From contig CANMWG010000001.1 of the NCBI GenBank assembly GCA_947501555.1, positions 1,116,001 to 1,180,000 on the forward strand: DNA of 64,000 nucleotides, in the 5' to 3' direction. Made by a program: the position numbers and the translations under genes. Numbering within the stretch: the first letter of the stretch is position 1; the number at the start of each line of letters is the position of its first letter. Positions 8,952-17,770 of this stretch are shown one piece after another. The notes under the pieces are model-generated. The model made no database searches. It was not told the DNA's origin and was given only the letters and a program-made list of their open reading frames with translations. The DNA is from an uncultured Paracoccaceae bacterium. Lineage in GTDB: Bacteria; Pseudomonadota; Alphaproteobacteria; Rhodobacterales; Rhodobacteraceae.

Positions 8952-10172
8952 ATGCATGACCCAGATCAAGATTCACCCGCCGTTCGCGCCGCCATTTTTG
9001 CGGGGTGCATCATCGCCTTCATCAGCTTCGGCTTTGCTGCGACATTTGGGGTTTTCCTGCGACCGATGACCGAGGCCTTGGGCTGGCCACGCGAAGTCTT
9101 TGCCCTCTCAATGGCCGTCCAGGCAATCTGTTGGGGGATGACACAACCCATCGCAGGGATGGTCGCCGACCGGTATGGAAGCGGTAGGGTTCTCGTGTTT
9201 GGGGCGCTGGTCGCCGCAGCCGGCTTTGCAATCCGGGCCACGTCAATCGATCCACAGGTCTTTATCTGGTCGGGCGTCATCGTCGGTATTGGAACAGGTG
9301 CTGCGGCCTTTCAGATCGTAATCATCGCTTTGGGCAAAGTTGTCTCGGCAGGACGGCGCAGTTTCGTGCTGGGGCTGGGCACAGCTTCTGCATCAGCGGG
9401 AATGTTCATCGCAGCCCCGATGTCCGTGTTCTTGATGGACCGGATCGGGCTGCAAAACGCGATCATGGCGATCGCCATCAGTTTCCTTCTGATCGTCCCC
9501 ATGGCGATCTTCGTCAATCGGGTGTCGGTCCCTACCGTAGAGGCGGGCAATAGCCGATTTGGCTACGCAATCAAATCCGCATTCCAAGACCGGGCATATG
9601 TGCTGCTCTTTACCGGGTTCTTTGTCTGCGGTTTCCATGTGGCCTTTATCCAAACCCACCTGCCCGCCTATATCGCCGACGAAGGCTTGCGGGAATCGCT
9701 TGGCGCATGGTCTCTGGCGCTGATTGGGCTGTTCAACATAGCAGGCTCGTTTTTGTCTGGCTGGTCTGGGCAGCGGATGTCCAAAAAACGGGTGCTCAGT
9801 GGCATCTATTTCACCCGCGCCATCGTGATCACGCTGTTCATTCTTGCACCACTCACACCAGGCAGCATCTATGTGTTCTCAGCCGCGATGGGGCTGCTGT
9901 GGCTATCAACGGTCCCCCTGACCACTGCGCTTGTGGCGCAAACCCAAGGACTGACGTATCTGTCGACGCTTGGTGGGATGATCTTTCTAAGCCATCAGTC
10001 AGGGGCGTTTCTTGGTTCATGGCTCGGGGGGCGGATCTACGACATCTACGGGCACTACGGACCCATGTGGTGGGCGGCTGTTGCACTGGGGCTGCTGGCC
10101 ACATTGCTGCACCTGCCAATCAGAGAAACGCCGGGACAATTGGCACAGGCTGAAGCCAAGGGCGGCCGTTAG
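8952..10172 (+). CDS. MFS transporter (OFA/MCT-like)
   Basis: 406-aa major facilitator with about 12 hydrophobic segments. The N-terminal half carries GVFLRPMTEALGWPREVF and the loop signature GMVADRYGSGRVL. These resemble the oxalate/formate antiporter and monocarboxylate branch. It acts in the inner membrane; the substrate cannot be named. AAGGTCGGGG lies just before the ATG. The next MFS gene starts 8 bp after its stop, so they form one transcript. Confidence 0.88.
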   Translation: MHDPDQDSPAVRAAIFAGCIIAFISFGFAATFGVFLRPMTEALGWPREVFALSMAVQAICWGMTQPIAGMVADRYGSGRVLVFGALVAAAGFAIRATSIDPQVFIWSGVIVGIGTGAAAFQIVIIALGKVVSAGRRSFVLGLGTASASAGMFIAAPMSVFLMDRIGLQNAIMAIAISFLLIVPMAIFVNRVSVPTVEAGNSRFGYAIKSAFQDRAYVLLFTGFFVCGFHVAFIQTHLPAYIADEGLRESLGAWSLALIGLFNIAGSFLSGWSGQRMSKKRVLSGIYFTRAIVITLFILAPLTPGSIYVFSAAMGLLWLSTVPLTTALVAQTQGLTYLSTLGGMIFLSHQSGAFLGSWLGGRIYDIYGHYGPMWWAAVALGLLATLLHLPIRETPGQLAQAEAKGGR

Positions 10173-10179
10173 TTTGATT

Positions 10180-11385
10180 ATGGGTTACAACCGGCATTTC
10201 TTAACAGCCACCGGCATTATTGCCGCTGTTCTTCTGGCGCAAGACATGCTGTCCTTCGCCCTGCCCCTTTTGGCGCTAGAAATCAGCGGGACAGGCACCG
10301 GGCTTGCCTTGATCAAAGGGGCGGGCTTTGTGCCAAATATCGTCTTTGCGATCTTCGTGGGTGTGATCAACGACCGGATGCGCAAATCCTTCGGGTTCCG
10401 GCTTTATACCGGGCTGCTGACACTCTCTTGCGCGCTGCTGTGGGGGCTGATGCTGGCAGATTTGGTCAATCTGGCGAATTTGGCGCTGTTTGTCATCTTC
10501 CTGAATGCGGTCGGATATGCGCTGTCAAACCTGCAATTCACACTGCTGAGGCTGACGGTGCCTGAAGATCGGCTCAGCGATGCAACAGCACTGGGAAGTG
10601 CGATCAACGCGACGATCATGACGGTGGGGCCTGCCTTGGGCGGGTTAGTGCTGCTCAGTTTTGGCGGAACCGGATTGGTAGGCTGCGTGACGGTGCTCTT
10701 GCTGATCACAACCTTTGCAGCCTTTACCGTCAATCCGGATGAAACGTTGAAGGCACCCACCCCGTTCTGGCCGTCCTTACGCGAAGGCCTTGCGGTTTTT
10801 ACAAGGAACCGGGAACTGGTGATGATGACCACTGCGGTCGTGCTGACAAACGCGGCGGCAGGTGCATTTACCGTCGGGCTGATCCTCAAGCTCAAGGTGC
10901 AACTGCAGGCCAATGACTTCCAAGTGGGGCTCGTGGTCGCAGCGGCAGGCATCGGGTCCGTTTTAACAGCAACGATCGCGTCCAAGATCAGACGACATAT
11001 GGGGTATCGCGCCGCGTTCTTCTGGCCCATTTGGATGCTTGGGGGGCTCAGCCTGCTGACTGCGGCGGCCCCTACATTGCCGACCTTGTTCGTGATCAGC
11101 CTGCTCGAAGGGGCTGTCGCCATTTTCTACAACATCGGGATCTGGTCCTACCGGCAGGAAAGCACCAGCGCAGACCATATGGGACGGGTCGCAGGGATCA
11201 CGGGGGCAATCTTCAAACTACTGATGCCACCGGTCATTCTGCTTGCCGGTAGGCTCTCGGATGCCGAGGCGATCACAAGCGTCTTTGTCATGGCCACGGG
11301 ACTATTCGCTGCGGCAGCCCTTTTCCTGACATATGTAGCGGGCTGGGGGTGGCCAAACAGGGCGGCATCTGTCGCCACGTCTTAG
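10180..11385 (+). CDS. MFS transporter (MFS_3/EntS-like exporter)
   Basis: 401-aa membrane protein of the major facilitator fold, closest in look to the EntS-type drug or siderophore exporters (VGVINDRMRKSF loop after TM2; FTRNRELVMMTTAVVL in the middle). The open frame extends back into the previous gene. I take the ATG at 10180, because the hydrophobic N-terminus begins there and the upstream residues are out-of-frame coding sequence of the first transporter. It is cotranscribed with that gene. Substrate unknown. Confidence 0.85.
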   Translation: MGYNRHFLTATGIIAAVLLAQDMLSFALPLLALEISGTGTGLALIKGAGFVPNIVFAIFVGVINDRMRKSFGFRLYTGLLTLSCALLWGLMLADLVNLANLALFVIFLNAVGYALSNLQFTLLRLTVPEDRLSDATALGSAINATIMTVGPALGGLVLLSFGGTGLVGCVTVLLLITTFAAFTVNPDETLKAPTPFWPSLREGLAVFTRNRELVMMTTAVVLTNAAAGAFTVGLILKLKVQLQANDFQVGLVVAAAGIGSVLTATIASKIRRHMGYRAAFFWPIWMLGGLSLLTAAAPTLPTLFVISLLEGAVAIFYNIGIWSYRQESTSADHMGRVAGITGAIFKLLMPPVILLAGRLSDAEAITSVFVMATGLFAAAALFLTYVAGWGWPNRAASVATS

Positions 11386-11453
11386 GCACGGCCCCCTTTA
11401 CGCTTACCGCGTCAAACCCTATACGAATGCTCAGGATTATAGGAACGGATGTC

Positions 11454-11816
11454 ATGACAGATAGCAATGCACAGCTTGAAGGAACGCCGCTGATCGCGCC
11501 TTCGACCACGGATCATCCGATGTATGAAGAGATCGTGATGGCCTGCAAATCTGTCTATGACCCGGAAATTCCGGTGAATATCTATGATCTCGGACTGATT
11601 TACACGATTGATATCAAAGAAGATAACGCCGTGAACGTGATCATGACGCTGACCGCACCGGGTTGCCCGGTGGCTGGTGAGATGCCCGGCTGGGTGGCCG
11701 ATGCCATCGAACCCCTGCCCGGCGTTAAACATGTAGACGTTGAAATGACGTTTGAACCGCAATGGGGCATGGAGATGATGTCCGACGAAGCGCGGCTTGA
11801 ACTGGGCTTTATGTAG
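11454..11816 (+). CDS. SufT/MIP18-family Fe-S assembly factor
   Basis: 120-aa DUF59 (MIP18) protein that helps mature Fe-S proteins in the cytoplasm. The family hallmarks are YDPEIPVNIYDLGLIY and TLTAPGCPVAGEMPG with the conserved Cys. The ATG at 11454 follows AGGAACGGATGTC; longer frames upstream run through the preceding transporter. In related genomes this gene ends a suf operon; here no other suf gene is adjacent, though an A-type carrier lies 2.8 kb downstream. Confidence 0.9.
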   Translation: MTDSNAQLEGTPLIAPSTTDHPMYEEIVMACKSVYDPEIPVNIYDLGLIYTIDIKEDNAVNVIMTLTAPGCPVAGEMPGWVADAIEPLPGVKHVDVEMTFEPQWGMEMMSDEARLELGFM

Positions 11817-11828
11817 CCCGTCGATAAA

Positions 11829-11857
11829 CCGTCATCTAATCGTTAACCAACCGTTAC
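11829..11857 (+). promoter_or_regulatory. Candidate Pho-box-like direct repeats before the glycerophosphodiesterase
   Basis: Three 7-mers, CCGTCAT, TCGTTAA and CCGTTAC, recur with an exact 11-bp period (7 bp plus 4 bp spacer). They lie 44 bp upstream of the glycerophosphodiester phosphodiesterase ATG. The layout is that of a PhoB box (CTGTCAT repeats, 11-bp period), but the second and third units match weakly. Confidence 0.35.
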
Positions 11858-11900
11858 AAAGGCCACTCATCTGGGCTCCATGACTAAAATGGAGTCTCTT

Positions 11901-13103
11901 ATGACACGTCTTTCACTGACCCTTATCGCGACCCTGGCAGGCACAACCGCCATTGCCGATACCAATCTGACCTACGGTCCCCGTCCCGCCTATCTGATCA
12001 GCCAGATGGACGACAGCCCTTTGAAAACACAGTTGGAATCCTGTGCAGCACAAACGCCAACGCGTTCTGACTTTTCCATCGGACACCGTGGCGCGCCCTT
12101 GATGTTCCCCGAACACACTGTGGAATCAAACGTCGCTGCGGCCCAGATGGGTGCAGGCATTTTGGAATGTGATGTAACCTTTACATCCGATCTTGAGCTG
12201 GTCTGCCGGCACGCGCAAAACGACCTGCACACAACGACAGACATCGTCACCAGTGATCTGGCGAGCCAGTGCACAACACCGTTCAGCCCCGCCGCAGGTG
12301 AGACGCCAGCCGCTGCTGAATGCCGGACCAGCGATATCACATTGGCTGAATTCCAGACGCTGTCGCCGAAGATGGACGCAGCCAACGGTGCAGCCACAAC
12401 CGCAGAGGAATATCTCGGCGGCACAGCCAACTGGCGGACTGATCTTTACGTGGATAACGCCACGCTGATGACACACGCCGAATCCATTGAGGTTTTCCGG
12501 GATCTGGGCGCCAAATTCACACCCGAGCTGAAATCACCTTCTGTTGAGATGCCCTTCAACGGGTTCAGCCAAGAAGACTATGCCCAGAAGCTGGTTGACG
12601 AATATAAAGCAGCCGGCGTGCCTGCATCTGATGTTTGGCTGCAGTCATTTAACCTGAATGATGTGCTCTACTGGGTTGAAAACGAACCCGATTTCGGCGC
12701 ACAGGCCGTGTATCTGATGGATGAATACGACATCGAAGGCTATTCACCACAAGACCCAAGCACATGGCCCAACACCATGGCTGAATTGAAGGGCATGGGG
12801 ATCAACTTCATCGCACCTCCGTTGTGGATGCTGTTGACGCTTGAAGATGGTAACATGGCCCCCTCCGCATTGGCCATCGCGGCGAAAGAAGCTGATCTTG
12901 AGATCATCACTTGGACACTGGAACGCTCCGGTCCTTTGGCCGCCGGCGGCGGCTGGTACTACCAGACGGTGACAGAAGCAGTCAACGCTGACGGGGCCTA
13001 CTTCGAAGTGCTTGATGTACTGGCACAAGAAGTGGGCATCGCAGGCATGTTCTCGGACTGGCCTGCGACAACGACCTATTATGCCAACTGCATGGGTCTG
13101 TAA
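11901..13103 (+). CDS. Periplasmic glycerophosphodiester phosphodiesterase
   Basis: GlpQ-like enzyme that hydrolyses glycerophosphodiesters to glycerol-3-phosphate and an alcohol. The catalytic signature [12 protein letters not shown] carries the first His and the metal Glu, followed by [18 protein letters not shown] and the C-terminal [10 protein letters not shown] match later parts of the TIM barrel. A cleavable signal peptide ([19 protein letters not shown]) places it in the periplasm. I take the ATG at 11901, because GGAG stands 7 nt before it; an ATG at 11880 has no ribosome site. At 400 aa it is longer than cytoplasmic UgpQ. Pho-box-like repeats lie upstream. Confidence 0.92.
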   Translation: MTRLSLTLIATLAGTTAIADTNLTYGPRPAYLISQMDDSPLKTQLESCAAQTPTRSDFSIGHRGAPLMFPEHTVESNVAAAQMGAGILECDVTFTSDLELVCRHAQNDLHTTTDIVTSDLASQCTTPFSPAAGETPAAAECRTSDITLAEFQTLSPKMDAANGAATTAEEYLGGTANWRTDLYVDNATLMTHAESIEVFRDLGAKFTPELKSPSVEMPFNGFSQEDYAQKLVDEYKAAGVPASDVWLQSFNLNDVLYWVENEPDFGAQAVYLMDEYDIEGYSPQDPSTWPNTMAELKGMGINFIAPPLWMLLTLEDGNMAPSALAIAAKEADLEIITWTLERSGPLAAGGGWYYQTVTEAVNADGAYFEVLDVLAQEVGIAGMFSDWPATTTYYANCMGL

Positions 13104-13130
13104 GATGGGCCTGTAAGCCCAACCTGTTGT

Positions 13131-13210
13131 AAGCAAGTTAAAAAGCTTGCTTACAGCACAAGCAAACAAATATATTTGCTTTACGCATAAGCAAATACTA
13201 TAACTTGCTT
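13131..13210 (+). promoter_or_regulatory. Array of three palindromic operators with embedded promoter
   Basis: AAGCAA-N10-TTGCTT occurs three times: 13131-13152, 13160-13181 and 13189-13210. All three are exact in the 6-bp arms and start exactly 29 bp apart. The TTGCTT arm of the second site can serve as a -35 (13176-13181). TATAAC at 13199-13204, inside the third site, can be the -10 with 17-bp spacing. The predicted transcript start then coincides with the ATG at 13211. A regulator bound here would cover the whole promoter. Confidence 0.75.
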
Positions 13211-13852
13211 ATGCAACTCTATACCGTCATCACGGGCGATCTGATCAAATCGCGCAGCGTCACTACAGCGGCGCTGAACACAACCTTCGAAACGCTCAGT
13301 GCGGCCGCGGCCGACTTTGGGGCTGACTGGGGGCTTGATCTGCGGTTCACCCGGTATCGGGGGGACGGCTGGCAAATTGCACTGGGGCGGCCAGAACTCA
13401 CGCTGCATGTAGTCCTATTTATCCTTGCACGGCTGCGCGCTGGGCAATCGGGGGTCAAAACGCGGCTGGCCATCGGGATTGGGCCCGCTGACACGCTCGG
13501 GACAGATGATCTGTCCGATGCAAACGGGACAGCCTTCATCATCTCGGGGCACCACCTGGATAAGATGAGCCGTAAGCGCACGCTGGCCATCGCAGGCTAT
13601 GGGATCGGGGCAACACAAGCCGCAATCATTGGGTTTACTGAATTCATCACCGCCACATGGACCGCCGCACAGGCCGAGGCCGTGGCCCACGCCATGCGCG
13701 ACTTTCCACGCACCCAAGATGAAATCGCAGCAGAGCTTGGCATTACCCGCCAAGCAGTGCAAAGTCGGCTGGCTAGCGCAGGGCTGGCGTATTTTGAAAC
13801 CGCCATTCGCGCATTTCGCGACCACGATTTTACGACACCACCGCTGGACTAA
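13211..13852 (+). CDS. SatD-family protein with C-terminal helix-turn-helix
   Basis: 213 aa. The N-terminus (YTVITGDLIKSR) and the following alpha/beta region match the SatD family, whose molecular role is poorly known. The C-terminus from about residue 160 forms a helix-turn-helix of sigma-region-4 type (TQDEIAAELGITRQAVQSRL). The likely start is the ATG at 13211 without ribosome site, hence probably a leaderless mRNA. A TTG at 13205 in the same frame lies inside operator 3. The DUF3307 gene begins 5 bp after its stop. The protein is a natural candidate to bind the operator array and repress itself; that is inference. Confidence 0.82.
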   Translation: MQLYTVITGDLIKSRSVTTAALNTTFETLSAAAADFGADWGLDLRFTRYRGDGWQIALGRPELTLHVVLFILARLRAGQSGVKTRLAIGIGPADTLGTDDLSDANGTAFIISGHHLDKMSRKRTLAIAGYGIGATQAAIIGFTEFITATWTAAQAEAVAHAMRDFPRTQDEIAAELGITRQAVQSRLASAGLAYFETAIRAFRDHDFTTPPLD

Positions 13853-13857
13853 TTCGC

Positions 13858-14577
13858 ATGCAAACCTTTGCCGCCCTACTCTTTGCCCATGTCTTGGCCG
13901 ACTTTCTGCTGCAAAATAACTGGCTTGTCGCGAATAAGCGCAAACCACAGGTGCTCTTGCTGCATGGGCTGATCGTGTTGGTCACGCTGCAACTGGCAAT
14001 CGGAAGCGTGACAGCCTGGCAGGTTTTGGTGCTCGCCGCGATACATGTGGGGATCGACGCCATCAAGACCTTTGGCTTTCGCGGAACAACGCTCTGGCCG
14101 TTTCTAGGCGATCAGGGCGCGCATGTTGTGACACTGGGGATCACTGCCACGCTGTTTCCGGCGCTCTGGCAAGACGGGATTTGGGCCAACATGACCTGGC
14201 TCCCAAGCGTCATGGTGATCTTTGCTGGTCTGATCCTCGCGACGCGGGCCGGCGCCTTTGCGATCGGCTTACTGATGGCGCCATGGGCCAACGCGGACCT
14301 GCCCCCAGGGCTTGAAAATGGCGGCACCCTGATCGGTGTGCTGGAACGGGGCTTGATCTTTGTGCTGCTTCTGGTGGGGCAGCCCACTGGCGTTGGCTTC
14401 TTGATCGCGGCCAAATCGGTGCTGCGCTATGACACGACATCAGGGGACCAAAGGGCCGCTGAATATGTGATCATCGGCACGCTGGCGTCTTTCGGCTGGG
14501 CCCTGGTCTGTGGCTATGGGACGTTGGTTCTGCTGGCAGAGCTGCCACCGCTTGGAATTTCCTTCGCGACACCCTAA
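13858..14577 (+). CDS. DUF3307 domain membrane protein
   Basis: 239-aa integral membrane protein, about 6-7 hydrophobic segments. The N-terminal FAHVLADFLLQNNWLVANKR is the DUF3307 hallmark, with conserved His and Asp residues in and beside the first membrane helix (also HVGIDAIK). Function unknown. Pairing with a SatD-family gene, as here with a 5-bp gap, recurs in other bacteria to my knowledge, which suggests one regulatory unit. Expression should follow the operator array at 13131-13210. Confidence 0.85.
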   Translation: MQTFAALLFAHVLADFLLQNNWLVANKRKPQVLLLHGLIVLVTLQLAIGSVTAWQVLVLAAIHVGIDAIKTFGFRGTTLWPFLGDQGAHVVTLGITATLFPALWQDGIWANMTWLPSVMVIFAGLILATRAGAFAIGLLMAPWANADLPPGLENGGTLIGVLERGLIFVLLLVGQPTGVGFLIAAKSVLRYDTTSGDQRAAEYVIIGTLASFGWALVCGYGTLVLLAELPPLGISFATP

Positions 14578-14607
14578 GTTAAGGGCACGCACCAAGGAGC
14601 ACCCCCC

Positions 14608-14970
14608 ATGTTCGGCATTCCCGGCAAACAAGCAGTCAGCATCACCGACAAAGCAGCGGCGCAAATCGCCAAGCTGATGGACAAAGACGGCCATCAGGGG
14701 CTGCGCATCGGCGTCAAGAAAGGCGGCTGCGCGGGAATGGAATACACCATGGACTATGTGACCGAGGTGGATCCACTGGACGAAGTGGTCGAACAGGATG
14801 GGGCCCGGGTGATGATCGCACCTATGGCGCAGATGTTTCTTTTTGGGACCGAGATTGACTATGAAGTCAGCCTGCTGGAGTCCGGCTTCAAATTCCGGAA
14901 CCCCAATGTGGTAGATGCCTGCGGCTGCGGCGAGTCGATCAAATTCGACGAAAGCCTCGCAACTAAGTAA
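14608..14970 (+). CDS. A-type Fe-S carrier (HesB/IscA/SufA family)
   Basis: 120-aa scaffold or carrier for [4Fe-4S] and [2Fe-2S] clusters. The three invariant Cys are present: GGCAGM near residue 38 and CGCGES near the C-terminus. GLRIGVKKGGC matches the family core. CCAAGGAGCACCCCCC precedes the ATG. It lies in the same direction as the SatD/DUF3307 pair and probably works with the SufT-like factor upstream. SufA and ErpA types cannot be separated here. Confidence 0.93.
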   Translation: MFGIPGKQAVSITDKAAAQIAKLMDKDGHQGLRIGVKKGGCAGMEYTMDYVTEVDPLDEVVEQDGARVMIAPMAQMFLFGTEIDYEVSLLESGFKFRNPNVVDACGCGESIKFDESLATK

Positions 14971-15281
14971 TGGCCGTCAGCGACGCCGATATCGCTTTCG
15001 CGACCGATCTGTTTTCTGGCCTCGGCCAAATCACCACACGCAAAATGTTCGGCGGTATCTGCATCTATCACGCAGGCACCGTCTTTGCGCTGGTCAGCAG
15101 TGATGGGCGGATCTACTGCAAAACGACGCCCGATATGGCTGTAACACTGGCAGGTGACGGGGCCGAACAGTTCCACAACATGCCCTATTGGTCACTGCCC
15201 GAAAGCGCGCTGGATGACCCGGAAAGCGCCTGCGATCTGGCCAAGCAATTCTTGCGGGGCAGCGAAAACCTCGCCCCCTAG
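14970..15281 (+). CDS. TfoX/Sxy N-terminal domain protein
   Basis: 103-aa stand-alone TfoX N-domain (MFGGICIYHAGTVFALVSSDGRIYCKT). Full-length TfoX/Sxy proteins regulate competence. Single-domain versions like this have unknown roles. The ATG overlaps the TAA of the Fe-S carrier gene by one base (TAATG), so translation is coupled. Confidence 0.87.
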   Translation: MAVSDADIAFATDLFSGLGQITTRKMFGGICIYHAGTVFALVSSDGRIYCKTTPDMAVTLAGDGAEQFHNMPYWSLPESALDDPESACDLAKQFLRGSENLAP

Positions 15282-15305
15282 GCGCAGCCCAAGACTTATA
15301 AAGGC

Positions 15306-15869
15306 TCAGTTGCACCGTGGCGACGCACCCGCCTGCCCTGTCCCGCTGACCATATCAAAGCTGATCCGAAACAACTGCTCGGTATCGCTCCAGGCCTCTA
15401 GGGTCCAAATCCCTTCAACCTGCTCGTATGGGAAATCAAATGTATAAGAAAAGACGTTCCAATCGTCGTAAAAATCCTGGGTCAGGTTTTGCTCGGTTGT
15501 GCCGTCGTTTGGAAATGGCGGATGTGTATAGCGTAACTCGACGGATCCCCAATGGTCGTCATTTTTCATTCTGACCTGAACACCAAATGTGTTGCCCAAA
15601 CGGGTATCAATCGTCTGGGTCGACTTCACGTGAACCGGAACGGCGGATATCACGTTTCGAAATCCCGACGCCGATCCCGGGCTTTCTTCCTCAAGGTCCA
15701 CATTGGGCTGACAGAACAAACCGACCGACAGGTTCTGGACCGACGGCCCCATAAAGTCAGAGGGCTGCGCGAAAGCAGCGCCCGCCCCGAGCATGACGGC
15801 AGCTGCAAGAAAATGACCGAAACGGCGCGCGGCACCTGTGCAGGGTGCCCAAGAAAAAGAGATCGTCAT
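15306..15869 (-). CDS. DUF3859 domain secreted protein
   Basis: 187 aa with a signal peptide (positive FGHFL start, hydrophobic AAAVMLGAGAAFA, cleavage after AFA-Q). The mature part looks like a beta-rich DUF3859 domain (EGIWTLEAWSDTEQLF), with Cys residues that could form a disulfide in the periplasm. I choose the ATG at 15869 over a TTG at 15938, which would add 23 residues ahead of a normal signal peptide. Function unknown. Confidence 0.72.
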   Translation of the reverse strand: MTISFSWAPCTGAARRFGHFLAAAVMLGAGAAFAQPSDFMGPSVQNLSVGLFCQPNVDLEEESPGSASGFRNVISAVPVHVKSTQTIDTRLGNTFGVQVRMKNDDHWGSVELRYTHPPFPNDGTTEQNLTQDFYDDWNVFSYTFDFPYEQVEGIWTLEAWSDTEQLFRISFDMVSGTGQAGASPRCN

Positions 15870-15979
15870 CGTGGTCTCATTGGCGATTTGAAGAAAGAGT
15901 AAGCCCCTCAAACACCGGAATAAATGTCCAATTGGCAACGACTATCATGCAGGCTTAGCATGAATGGCGTTCGTTAGGG

Positions 15980-16900
15980 CTAGGATCTAACCTTGCTTTG
16001 CAGATGGACGTAGGTTTCATCAAACCGGCGCTGCAGATGCTCTGCAGCAAAGATCGCCGGGGCACCTTTCGGAGCAACATTGGCGTCATGATTGGGATTA
16101 AAGAACAACGGGACCGAAATGCGCTCGTGCTTGGTCCCAACAACCCGGTGCGGGGTCGCCTTGATTAATCCGCTTGTCCACATCTCCAGCATCTCACCAA
16201 AATTGATGACAAACTCGCCCGGCGGGGCCGACACCGGGATCCAACCGCCACCGCGCTTGCGCACCTCCAGACCAGGAGACCCATCCGTGGCCAGCAAAGT
16301 CAGACAACCATAATCGGTATGGGTGGCAATCCCAAAATCCTTGTCCCCAGCCCAAGCCGGACGGGTTGGATAAAAATTGCCGCGCAACAACGCCATGGGC
16401 AGATCAAACTGGTCGCGAAAATACGCGCCGTTCTGGCCCACAGCATCTGCAATGGCACAAAGCAGATCAAGCGCGAACGCACTTGCATCGCGGTAATATG
16501 CGCGCAGGACAGTGGCAAAATCCGCAGGTGCAACGGGCCATATATTTGGGGCATAGCACGGCAATGCGGCCAATGGATCACCAGGTAACAGCTCAAGCCC
16601 GCAATCAAAGACTTGCTTATAATCGGGGTTCGCATCCGGATCCACACGTTCTGACCCCGGCGCGCCCCACCCTCTGTTCGATCCAGTTTGCGCCATGTCA
16701 TAGGCCGCCTTTTCAGAGGCAGGCAACGCAAAGAACGCGTGATAAGCCGCAAGAACAACCTGCGCCCGGGCGGTTGATATCGGGGTATTGTAGACAGTCA
16801 GAAAGCCGACCCCGGTCGCAGCTTCCGCAACCAACTCTTGCGAGGCGGTATCGCCAGCCAGCAAGGCCGCCGCATCGATCCGGGGAATGGTTACATCCAT
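15980..16900 (-). CDS. Isopenicillin N synthase-like 2-oxoglutarate/Fe(II) oxygenase
   Basis: 306-aa double-stranded beta-helix oxygenase. Fe ligands are visible: [10 protein letters not shown] (His and Asp) and TPHRVVG (His). The co-substrate site is [10 protein letters not shown] (Arg-x-Ser). An N-terminal DIOX_N segment (GVGFLTVYN) precedes. The open frame runs on over tpiA, but the ATG at 16900, preceded by GGAAAGAGCGACA, starts the family homology. It is divergent from tpiA with a 66-bp shared control region. The substrate is unknown; the fold also covers gibberellin- and ethylene-forming enzymes. Confidence 0.9.
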   Translation of the reverse strand: MDVTIPRIDAAALLAGDTASQELVAEAATGVGFLTVYNTPISTARAQVVLAAYHAFFALPASEKAAYDMAQTGSNRGWGAPGSERVDPDANPDYKQVFDCGLELLPGDPLAALPCYAPNIWPVAPADFATVLRAYYRDASAFALDLLCAIADAVGQNGAYFRDQFDLPMALLRGNFYPTRPAWAGDKDFGIATHTDYGCLTLLATDGSPGLEVRKRGGGWIPVSAPPGEFVINFGEMLEMWTSGLIKATPHRVVGTKHERISVPLFFNPNHDANVAPKGAPAIFAAEHLQRRFDETYVHLQSKVRS

Positions 16901-16966
16901 TGTCGCTCTTTCCGATTGTTCACGAAGTTGATAGCAAGTCTTGAGATAAGACAAAAGGACGACAAC

Positions 16967-17698
16967 ATGCCCCGTAAACTTGCTGCCGGAAACTGGAAGA
17001 TGAACGGGCTGCGCGCCAACTTGACCGAACTTATCAAGCTTGAGGAAAAACACGCCGATGCGGATGTTGATATCCTGATCTGCCCGCCCGCCACCTTGAT
17101 CGACCGCTGCCAGGACACGCCCTTTGATATCGGCGGACAAGATTGTCACGCGGCCATAGGCGGGGCGCACACGGGCGACCTCAGCGCTGATATGTTGGCC
17201 GACGCTGGGGCAAGCTATGTTCTGACCGGACATTCCGAACGGCGCACGGATCACGGCGAGACTGACGAGATGATCGCCGCGAAAACACAGGCCGCCTATG
17301 ATGCAGGTCTGATTGCGGTGATCTGCATCGGGGAAACACTCGCCGAGCGTGAAGGTGGCACGACATTGGATGTGATCGATACCCAGCTCGCGGGTTCCAT
17401 CCCGGATGAAGCGGACAATGAAAACACAGTAATCGCCTACGAACCGGTCTGGGCCATTGGCACCGGCAAAGTGCCAACGCTGGACCAAATCGCAGAGGTG
17501 CACGGCCACATCCGGGCGCGGCTGCAACAGCGGTTCAGCGACGCGAACGAGATGCGCATCATCTATGGCGGCTCGGTGAAACCCAGTAATGCAGCCGAAA
17601 TCTTCAGCGTCGCAAACGTCGACGGCGCGCTTGTGGGTGGGGCCAGCCTAAAAGCGGCTGACTTCTCACCCATCATCACAGCGTTGGAAAACGCCTGA
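16967..17698 (+). CDS. tpiA: Triosephosphate isomerase
   Basis: Interconverts dihydroxyacetone phosphate and glyceraldehyde-3-phosphate in glycolysis and gluconeogenesis. Catalytic residues are visible: Lys in GNWKMNG near residue 12, His in TGHSERR, Glu in [12 protein letters not shown]. The phosphate loop IIYGGSVKP lies near residue 205. At 243 aa it is at the short end of the family. AAGGACGACAAC before the ATG is a good ribosome site. A 26-bp palindrome follows the gene. Confidence 0.98.
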   Translation: MPRKLAAGNWKMNGLRANLTELIKLEEKHADADVDILICPPATLIDRCQDTPFDIGGQDCHAAIGGAHTGDLSADMLADAGASYVLTGHSERRTDHGETDEMIAAKTQAAYDAGLIAVICIGETLAEREGGTTLDVIDTQLAGSIPDEADNENTVIAYEPVWAIGTGKVPTLDQIAEVHGHIRARLQQRFSDANEMRIIYGGSVKPSNAAEIFSVANVDGALVGGASLKAADFSPIITALENA

Positions 17699-17738
17699 TC
17701 TTTCTTCGTCCAATTAGGCGACAACTCCGCTGGAGGCC

Positions 17739-17764
17739 GCAACAAATTTCTAGAAATTTGTTGC
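17739..17764. repeat. 26-bp perfect palindrome with CAAATTTCTAGAAATTTG core
   Basis: Perfect palindrome between the convergent tpiA and dctM genes. The 18-bp core is identical to that at 50299-50316, but the flanking arms differ (GCAA here, GGTGGAT there) and still pair perfectly. It probably forms a terminator-like hairpin. Confidence 0.7.
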
Positions 17765-17770
17765 CCCTCG

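Noticed and set aside
13205..13210. TTG at 13205 as start of the SatD-family gene
   Set aside because: It is part of the right arm of operator 3; the ATG at 13211 fits the family start and the predicted transcript start.
13131..13210. CRISPR-like array because of the regular spacing
   Set aside because: Repeats are short palindromes with 7-bp gaps inside a promoter, with no spacers and no cas genes nearby.
16901..17527. N-terminal 209-residue extension of the oxygenase frame over tpiA
   Set aside because: It is antisense to tpiA; oxygenase homology starts at the ATG at 16900 with its own ribosome site.
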